From JBEIGE01 sp040382055 (GTDB lineage Bacteria > Pseudomonadota > Gammaproteobacteria > Burkholderiales > Burkholderiaceae_C), in the NCBI GenBank assembly GCA_040382055.1, contig JBEIGE010000007.1:57370-121369 (forward strand): a stretch of 64,000 bases of DNA, read 5' to 3'. The notes beneath the pieces are model-generated. The model saw only the letters and a program-made list of their open reading frames with translations. It had not been told where the DNA came from and made no database searches. Positions 58,437 through 64,000 of the stretch are shown here, in pieces (the first letter of the stretch is position 1; every line of letters begins with the position of its first letter). The position numbers and the translations under genes are program-made.

Positions 58437-59636
58437 CTAGGGTAAATACTTAGACTTACGACCAACCAGAATTCGGGTTTGCAAGGGCATCGGGTTGGGG
58501 ACAAGCTCAATATGCGTAAATCCGGCTTCGCCCATCATGTCCATGAGTTCTTGGGGCGTACGAAGCCGTCCGGACCCCATGGCCAGCAGGTAGAAATGAA
58601 AGTAGGCATCTCCCAACGGGGTTTCGCCCGCCGGGGTGGCCATGGGCTCAGTGAGCAAAAAGGTCCCGCCAACCGGCAAGGCGTTGAAGATGGAACGCAG
58701 GATTGTTCTGACATGATCATCCGGATGGTCATGTGCGACCCTTACCAGGGTGATCAGGTCGGCGCCCATGGGCAAAGCGTCTTTGAGAAAATCGCCACCA
58801 CAGGCTTCAATACGTTCGTTCAGGCCCTGGGCCTGGAAATTTCTGCGGGCCAGATCAGCCACCTGCGGCAGATCAAAAAGACGTAGTTTGAGCTCCGGGC
58901 TGTGCCTGGCGACTTTGCTCACAAAAGTGCCTTGACCACCGCCTACATCCATCATCAAGCGGTGTTGGCCAAAGGGATACATAGCGAGTACCTCATCCAC
59001 CACAAAAGGCTGGGAGGATGACATCAGGTCAGAGTAGCGCGATACCATTTCGGGCTGCCACTGGCGGCTTGTGTGCGCCGCTGTCGGGTTTTCAGCGTTT
59101 TCGCCGGCGGCGTAGGGCCAGTACTCAGCCATCTGGTTTTTTGGCAGCTGGTCTTTGAGCAGTGCAATCGGGTCTTGCATGTCTTGGTACAGCACCGCAT
59201 GGTGTTCGATCATGGCGCGTATGCCTGCATGGCCAGCAATAGGTGCGCCAAGTGGTCCAAGCCCATACCTGCCTTCACTTCTTTGCTCTAATAAACGTAG
59301 CGCTTTGGCAGATTCAAGCAGCCGTTGCAGGGTCGATGCGGGAATCTGGCATTTCTGCGACAACTCATCCAGGGAGCGGGGTGACTGCGCCACCATCTCG
59401 AAAATACGCAAACGCACGCAGGCCAGCAGCACCTGTGAGTAAACAAAGCCGGCCATCAGGTCAAAAACCTGATGCGCCCGGCGCTGCACCACCCAGCGTG
59501 TCAGTGGGTTTGAGACCGCCCAGCGGTAAACGGTATCGCTGGTCATCAGGCGGTCCAGCCAGGCGTCCAGACGCTCACGCCAGGCAAACCGGCTGGGCGT
59601 TTGTATCAAGGGCTTGGCAAGATCGAGTGTTCGCAT
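58437..59636 (-). CDS. crtF: Demethylspheroidene O-methyltransferase
   Basis: CrtF methylates the tertiary hydroxyl group of demethylspheroidene. The 399 residues have an N-terminal dimerisation helix region (LDELSQKCQIPASTLQRLLESAKALRLL) and a SAM-binding domain MMDVGGGQGTFVSKVARHSP, with the HDHPDDHV catalytic segment. This is the usual plant-type O-methyltransferase fold. It starts 10 bp after crtE, and its stop lies 60 bp before bchC. Confidence 0.95.
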   Translation of the reverse strand: MRTLDLAKPLIQTPSRFAWRERLDAWLDRLMTSDTVYRWAVSNPLTRWVVQRRAHQVFDLMAGFVYSQVLLACVRLRIFEMVAQSPRSLDELSQKCQIPASTLQRLLESAKALRLLEQRSEGRYGLGPLGAPIAGHAGIRAMIEHHAVLYQDMQDPIALLKDQLPKNQMAEYWPYAAGENAENPTAAHTSRQWQPEMVSRYSDLMSSSQPFVVDEVLAMYPFGQHRLMMDVGGGQGTFVSKVARHSPELKLRLFDLPQVADLARRNFQAQGLNERIEACGGDFLKDALPMGADLITLVRVAHDHPDDHVRTILRSIFNALPVGGTFLLTEPMATPAGETPLGDAYFHFYLLAMGSGRLRTPQELMDMMGEAGFTHIELVPNPMPLQTRILVGRKSKYLP

Positions 59637-59646
59637 GGTGTGGGTC

Positions 59647-60549
59647 TCAGGCAGTCAAGCTGGAATGTGTCTTGGGGGTATGGCGGTACTTGTCACAGGC
59701 TTCGCGCGGCACCAGCCGCTCGGATTCCTGCCTCACCAGGGCGCGCATGGCTTCACGGCTGGCGCATTCGGGGACAGCGTTGACCGCTTCCTGAATCAGG
59801 CCTTCAAAGTGGGCAATGGCGCCGCCCAGGCCCAGGTCAATGGCTGCACTGGGCCTGCCCAATGCGATGTCCTGTCCGACCGGCTTGCCCAGCAAATGCG
59901 GGTCTGCCATCACATCACGGATGTCGTCGGCAACCTGATAGGCTTCGCCCAACCAGTCACCCAAGGCCCGCCATTGCACAGGGTCTGAGCCGGAAGCCTG
60001 CGCGCCACTTGCAGTGGCTGCTACAAAAAGTGCACCAGTCTTGGCGCGTTGGTAGTCGGCCAGGCAGACCTTGGATTCACTTTCCCAAGCCTGTCCAGCC
60101 ACGATGCCCAAAGGCATGCCTACACCTTGTGCAATGGTTCCCAAGAGACTCGGTAGCCGTTCAGGGTGCTTCATGCCGGCTTGGGCCACGGTTTGAAAGG
60201 CCAGCACAATCAGCGCGTCACCGGCCAGAACAGCCAGATTTTCGCCAAAGGCTTTGTGAACCGAGGGCTGTCCGCGACGCGTTTCGGCGTTGTCAAAACA
60301 GGGTAGGTCGTCATGAACCAGAGATGCGCAATGCAGCATCTCAATTGAAATCGCTGCAGCCATGGCCAGCTTGAGGTCGTCCATGCCACAGGCCTGGGCA
60401 ACGGCAAGTGCCAACTGGGGGCGTATACGGGCACCACCCGGGAATACCGCGTGCCGGATGGCTGCGGCCAGTCTGGGCGGATAACCCGGGGCTTCACCCG
60501 ACGCAATTGCCGCCTCAAGGGCCCGTTCGATCTCTTTAATGGCGTTCAT
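59647..60549 (-). CDS. crtE: Geranylgeranyl diphosphate synthase
   Basis: CrtE makes GGPP for carotenoids and for the bacteriochlorophyll tail. The 300 residues show the first Asp-rich motif DDLPCFDNAETRRG (80-93), the second in YQVADDIRDVM, and GGARIRPQLALAVA. AGGAG upstream supports the ATG at 60549. It is the first gene of the crt-bch-puf superoperon and lies 47 bp from a tandem PpsR operator. Confidence 0.96.
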   Translation of the reverse strand: MNAIKEIERALEAAIASGEAPGYPPRLAAAIRHAVFPGGARIRPQLALAVAQACGMDDLKLAMAAAISIEMLHCASLVHDDLPCFDNAETRRGQPSVHKAFGENLAVLAGDALIVLAFQTVAQAGMKHPERLPSLLGTIAQGVGMPLGIVAGQAWESESKVCLADYQRAKTGALFVAATASGAQASGSDPVQWRALGDWLGEAYQVADDIRDVMADPHLLGKPVGQDIALGRPSAAIDLGLGGAIAHFEGLIQEAVNAVPECASREAMRALVRQESERLVPREACDKYRHTPKTHSSLTA

Positions 60550-60596
60550 CGGCTAGTCTCCTGGCGTTAGCGTCCGGAATTGAATTCCCGTTGTGG

Positions 60597-60640
60597 TGTC
60601 AGTTAATATTGACACATTGAAGTGTAATCTAATATAGACA
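60597..60640 (-). promoter_or_regulatory. Tandem PpsR/CrtJ operator before crtE
   Basis: Box 1 TGTCAGTTAATATTGACA (60597-60614) and box 2 TGTAATCTAATATAGACA (60623-60640) are both exact TGT-N12-ACA and are separated by 8 bp. This operator heads the superoperon that carries crtEF, bchCXYZ, puf and crtADC, so it may be the main repression point for the photosystem. Confidence 0.88.
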
Positions 60641-60659
60641 CTTCCAGGGTGGGCGTCAA
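60631..60659 (-). promoter_or_regulatory. Sigma-70-type promoter of the crtE superoperon
   Basis: On the minus strand TTGACG (60659-60654), 17 bases, then TATATT (60636-60631). The -10 lies within operator box 2. Transcription would start near 60624, leaving a leader of about 75 bases with box 1 inside it. Confidence 0.7.
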
Positions 60660-60683
60660 GCCCGTATCGATCCAGCCGGCAGG

Positions 60684-61604
60684 TCAGGCGCTTTGGTAGC
60701 TGTCCAGGAGCAGCCTGGCGACCAACAGGGGGTCTTCTTCATGGGCCAAGTGGCCCAGATCCGGCAGGCTCACGATGGGCCTTCTGGCTGTTCTGCCCAG
60801 CACGTTCTCAACGCGCCGAGCATGCTGCGGCGGCACGGTACGGTCGTTTTCACCCACCACCAGTAGCAGCGGCACGGTCAGGCCAGGCAGGTCATGAGCC
60901 AGTGTCTCCAGATCCCAATGGGCCATCATGCCCAGGGCACCTGCCGCGTGTGCCGGGCTGCGCACAAGCCGGCTGTAGAGCGCCATGCCGCGCGCGTCAA
61001 TTTTGGAACCGGTGCTGCCGATCAGTCTTTTCACCACAGCCGGATCGCTGGCATGCCATGAAAACAGACGGGGTACTGCAGGAATGACAGACATCAACTT
61101 GGCTGCGGGTGAAAAGAACTGGCCTGCCAGCCCGCCCAAGGGAAGCAAGGCGCCATTGAGGCTGACCATCAGGCGCGGCGCAACCCAGCCGGACAGACAC
61201 ATGCGAACACCTATGGCCGCTCCGGCCGAATGACCCACCACCAGGTCAGGCTTCAAACCCATGTGGGTGAGCAATGCGCCCAAGGATCTGGCCATGCCGG
61301 TCATGGACAAATGTGCGGCGTGGCTGCCGCTCTTGGGCATGCCGGTAAAGCCGTGCCCCGGCAAATCAACCGCAATCACCGAAAAATCAGCGGCCAACAA
61401 GGGAATCACGTCGCGCCAGGAGTGGGTGGAGGAACCAGTTCCGTGGATCAGGAGCACCCAGGGTTGGGGCACCGGGTTGCTGGCCGAAGCGGGCTGTTCA
61501 AAGGTCTGCACATGCCAGCGTAAGCCGCCGGCCAAGATGAATTGACTGGCCTTGTGGTGTGGCCAGTCCGGTCCGTCGCGCTCCCAGTCCAGGTTTTGGC
61601 CCAT
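60684..61604 (-). CDS. bchO: Alpha/beta hydrolase BchO, putative Mg-chelatase accessory protein
   Basis: BchO is always linked to bchD/bchI in purple bacteria and is thought to assist Mg-chelatase; biochemical proof is scarce. The 306 residues have the hydrolase motifs LLIHGTGSSTHSWRD (oxyanion), DLPGHGFTGMPKSG, the nucleophile elbow VVGHSAGAAIG, and GENDRTVPP with a later LGHLAHEEDP His. It lies 18 bp after bchD. Confidence 0.92.
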   Translation of the reverse strand: MGQNLDWERDGPDWPHHKASQFILAGGLRWHVQTFEQPASASNPVPQPWVLLIHGTGSSTHSWRDVIPLLAADFSVIAVDLPGHGFTGMPKSGSHAAHLSMTGMARSLGALLTHMGLKPDLVVGHSAGAAIGVRMCLSGWVAPRLMVSLNGALLPLGGLAGQFFSPAAKLMSVIPAVPRLFSWHASDPAVVKRLIGSTGSKIDARGMALYSRLVRSPAHAAGALGMMAHWDLETLAHDLPGLTVPLLLVVGENDRTVPPQHARRVENVLGRTARRPIVSLPDLGHLAHEEDPLLVARLLLDSYQSA

Positions 61605-61622
61605 GGTGCTTGCGCGTTTGGT

Positions 61623-63455
61623 TCAGCGGGACGCCGCGCCGTTTGCGGTTGCTGCACGGACTGCCTGGGACAGCAGTTGTGAACCCGCGTAGGGCAGGGG
61701 CAGGTAGGCGGCGCCCATGGCTGTGGCCAGCGTTTGCGCGCTAGCCTGGGGCTGAGGTGAGGTGTCCAACAACAGGGCGGTCATGCCGGCCAGCCGGATT
61801 TGCTGGGCCGCGGCCAGCGCATCCTCATTTGCGCGTTGGCGTCCTGGCGCGCCGTCTCGGGCGCCAGTGGCGCGCCCATCGGGGAGCAAAACAATGATCG
61901 GGGTTTCGCCCTTGCGGCTGATCTGTTCGGACAGTTCGCGCGCGCTGTCCAGCCCGCTGGCCAAGGGTGTACCCCCGCCACCGGGAAGTGCTGCCAGACT
62001 GCGCTTGGCCCGGGCCAGCGAACGTGTGGCAGGTAGTAGCAGTTCTGCGCCCTTGCCCCGGAATGCCAGTACCGCCACCCGGTCACGCCGGACATAACAA
62101 TCGGCCAGCAGCAGTTCAACCGCACCCTTGGCTTCAGCCAGCCGGTTGATGGCCGACGAGCCCGATGCGTCTACAACAAAGATGGTGGTGGTTTGCCCGA
62201 CCTGCTTGAAGCGCGAGACATGAAAATCTTCCCGTCGCACGTGAATACGACGGGTGCTGGCAGACTCTGCCGCACGAAGCTTTTGCCACGGTGCAGCAGC
62301 ACGCAGGGTTTCAATCACATTGAGCCTCACACCCGCTCGGGGTTCGCCCCGACGCGCGCCTATGGGCCGGCCGCGTGTCTGGCTTTTGATGGTCGCCCCC
62401 GCACGTCCGGCAGTCTGTGACCGTGTGCGTGCGGCTTGGCCCACCTTGAGCGCGGCCAACAGTCCGGGCGTAATGGCGGCCTGTGCGGCGGCAAGAATGA
62501 TGTCTTCGAGTTCCTGGGCACTCAGGGGCCCCGGGTCTTCGGCCTCAAGCGTTTCCTCGGTCTCAGGCGGTTCCTCAGTGGTGGGCAGTTCGTCTTGATT
62601 TCCAGAGGGTTCCGGTGGTGGGGCCTGGGTTGACTCTGGCTCGCTCGCAGGTTCCTGCGCTGGTTCCTGGGGCTGCTCCTCGTCCTGGGCAGGCGCGGGC
62701 GGCAAACGGGTGGCACGGGGGGCCAGTACGAGCCTGGCTGCGATAGTGGCATGAGACTCATCCACCTCATCAAGCCCCACCAACGCCGCTGCGGCACGGG
62801 CTGCACGCAAGGCCAGCAAAGGCGCGCGCAGGGAATCCACACCCAAGGCCAAGGCCGTGCTGCACAGGGCCTGCACGATGTCCTCGCTGGCCTTGACTTT
62901 GGGCAGTATCAAACGGGCTTGAATCACTTCATCGACCTCCCAGTCGACAGCTTCATCATCGTCTGCCCGGTGTTCAAGGACGAGTGGAAAGGCCAGTCTG
63001 TCGAGCAGCGCGGCAGGGATTCGCTCATCCTCTTCACAGCCTTCATCCAGAGCCACCATCCCGATCCGCACGGCGCATTTGATTGTCAACCCATCGCGCT
63101 CGGTGGCCACCTCTTGGTTGTCAAGCACACTGGCCAGGCGCGCTGCAGTGCCGGCAGAAAGCCGTTCGGCCATGGCCAACAGCGCAACGCCGCCATCGGC
63201 CTGTGCCAGCAATCCCGGCTGGGCAACCGGCCGGCCGGCTTGCAAGGTGGCCGACAGATCCAGACCACCCAGCAAGGCCCCATCCTGAATAGTGACCGGA
63301 ATGCGACGCAGCGGTGTCCCTGGGGGCAGCAGTTGACGCAACAGCGTCAGCCACTCATCGCGGTAGGGTCCGGCTCTGCAGCGCAGGGCAACACCGCCCA
63401 GTCCGCATGGATCGACAGCCAGCAAGGCTGCCACCAAGGCACCGTCTGCATTCAT
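61623..63455 (-). CDS. bchD: Magnesium chelatase subunit D
   Basis: BchD couples the BchI motor ring to BchH. The 610 residues have an AAA-like N-terminal part without an obvious Walker A, a long acidic Pro/Glu-rich linker (about 255-315), and a C-terminal von Willebrand A domain with the metal site DASGSS (429-434). It overlaps bchI by four bases and is followed by bchO. Confidence 0.96.
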   Translation of the reverse strand: MNADGALVAALLAVDPCGLGGVALRCRAGPYRDEWLTLLRQLLPPGTPLRRIPVTIQDGALLGGLDLSATLQAGRPVAQPGLLAQADGGVALLAMAERLSAGTAARLASVLDNQEVATERDGLTIKCAVRIGMVALDEGCEEDERIPAALLDRLAFPLVLEHRADDDEAVDWEVDEVIQARLILPKVKASEDIVQALCSTALALGVDSLRAPLLALRAARAAAALVGLDEVDESHATIAARLVLAPRATRLPPAPAQDEEQPQEPAQEPASEPESTQAPPPEPSGNQDELPTTEEPPETEETLEAEDPGPLSAQELEDIILAAAQAAITPGLLAALKVGQAARTRSQTAGRAGATIKSQTRGRPIGARRGEPRAGVRLNVIETLRAAAPWQKLRAAESASTRRIHVRREDFHVSRFKQVGQTTTIFVVDASGSSAINRLAEAKGAVELLLADCYVRRDRVAVLAFRGKGAELLLPATRSLARAKRSLAALPGGGGTPLASGLDSARELSEQISRKGETPIIVLLPDGRATGARDGAPGRQRANEDALAAAQQIRLAGMTALLLDTSPQPQASAQTLATAMGAAYLPLPYAGSQLLSQAVRAATANGAASR

Positions 63456-64000
63456 GCGTCGAAAAGTTCGGCTACCGCACGCTCTACGCGTACCTTGGAG
63501 CCGGCATCGTCGAGCGGGTTGCGGCGCAAGCGGTGACTCAAAGCAGGCGAAGCCACCTGCCGCAAGTGCGCGTCAGTGACCGAGGTATTACCCTGCAGGG
63601 CCGCCAGAGACCGGGCTGCCCGGATCAGCGTCAGGTCGCCGCGAAGACCGTCGGTACCCAGCACCATGCACAGTTGAGCGGCCCGCTCGCGCGCTGCATC
63701 CGGGATGGTGACATCAGCCAGCCGCGCACGACCCTGAACAATGCGCTTGCGGGTTTTCTCGTCTTCCTTTTTCCATTGCGCGGTGAAAGCGGCCGGGTCT
63801 TGTTCGAAAGCATCGCGACGGCGCACCACCTCCACGCGTGAAGCCAAGTCTGCCGGCGTTTTGACATCAACCGACAGGCCAAAGCGGTCCAGCAGTTGAG
63901 GGCGCAACTCGCCCTCTTCGGGGTTGCCGCTGCCCACAAGAACAAAACGCGCAGGGTGGCGAACGCTCAAGCCCTCGCGCTCCACCACGTTCTCACCCGA
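63452..64000 (-). CDS. bchI: Magnesium chelatase subunit I (partial, C-terminal part)
   Basis: The last 182 codons of BchI, the AAA+ ATPase of Mg-chelatase; the 5' part lies beyond the right edge. The fragment begins SGENVVEREGLSVRHPARFVL and continues GSGNPEEGELRPQLLDRFGLSV, the sensor-1 and arginine-finger region of BchI/ChlI. Its stop overlaps the bchD start by four bases (ATGA). Confidence 0.95.
   Translation of the reverse strand, partial: SGENVVEREGLSVRHPARFVLVGSGNPEEGELRPQLLDRFGLSVDVKTPADLASRVEVVRRRDAFEQDPAAFTAQWKKEDEKTRKRIVQGRARLADVTIPDAARERAAQLCMVLGTDGLRGDLTLIRAARSLAALQGNTSVTDAHLRQVASPALSHRLRRNPLDDAGSKVRVERAVAELFDA

Noticed and set aside
1..64000. Insertion sequences, prophage, CRISPR arrays, rRNA
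   Set aside because: No transposase, integrase, direct-repeat array or rRNA sequence was seen on either strand.

Overview
The window is chromosomal DNA of a phototrophic betaproteobacterium, most likely Burkholderiales/Comamonadaceae near Rhodoferax. The evidence is the housekeeping synteny (ftsY with an M16 peptidase pair; the block TPR protein-lolB-ispE-tRNA-Gln-prs-rplY-pth; recN-rapZ and nadK-hrcA) combined with a spheroidene-type photosynthesis gene cluster holding tetrahaem pufC, crtA, acsF and the order bchFNBHLM-lhaA-puhABC-acsF-puhE. The genus is an inference. No insertion sequences, phage genes or CRISPR arrays are visible, and no gap between genes exceeds 300 bases. Layout, left part (1-21.7 kb): ordinary housekeeping genes (a YegD-type Hsp70 fragment, carboxylesterase, ftsY, two M16 peptidases, rsmD-coaD-uspA, ferredoxin, pth, rplY, prs, tRNA-Gln, ispE, lolB, a TPR protein, mutM, mutY, rapZ, recN, nadK, hrcA). 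One gene here looks photosynthesis-related: a cobalamin/haem-binding-domain protein at 5369-6304, a paralogue of AerR/PpaA about 20 kb outside the regulatory cluster. Photosynthesis cluster (21.7 kb to the right edge): bchP and bchG run leftwards. Then comes a regulatory island with a PpsR-like protein that lacks the DNA-binding domain, full-length ppsR, and aerR. From 27.8 kb a long plus-strand operon runs bchF-bchN-bchB-bchH-bchL-bchM-lhaA-puhA-puhB-puhC-acsF-puhE-crtI-crtB and ends in a tiny membrane-protein gene. From about 60.6 kb a minus-strand superoperon runs towards it: crtE-crtF-bchC-bchX-bchY-bchZ-pufB-(uncharacterised 74-residue gene)-pufA-pufL-pufM-pufC-crtA-crtD-crtC-DUF2269 gene-SDR gene. 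The two meet with overlapping stop codons near 44.84 kb. Further right, bchO, bchD and a partial bchI run leftwards off the edge. How it works together: bchH/D/I with bchM, acsF, bchN/B/L, bchF, bchX/Y/Z, bchC, bchG and bchP cover most of bacteriochlorophyll a synthesis. crtE/B/I/C/D/F/A make spheroidene and spheroidenone. puf and puh genes encode LH1, the reaction centre and assembly factors. Control appears to be by PpsR: I find TGT-N12-ACA/ACG palindromes in front of bchG/ppsR-like, bchF/aerR, bchC and crtE. Three of the four are tandem pairs with exactly 8 bp between boxes, and the TTGACA half of a box usually doubles as a -35 hexamer. Points most worth a second look: the unknown membrane-protein gene between pufB and pufA, the HTH-less PpsR paralogue lying tail-to-tail with ppsR, the AerR paralogue outside the cluster, and crtC, which has no canonical start codon near its expected position and may overlap crtD by about 370 bp.
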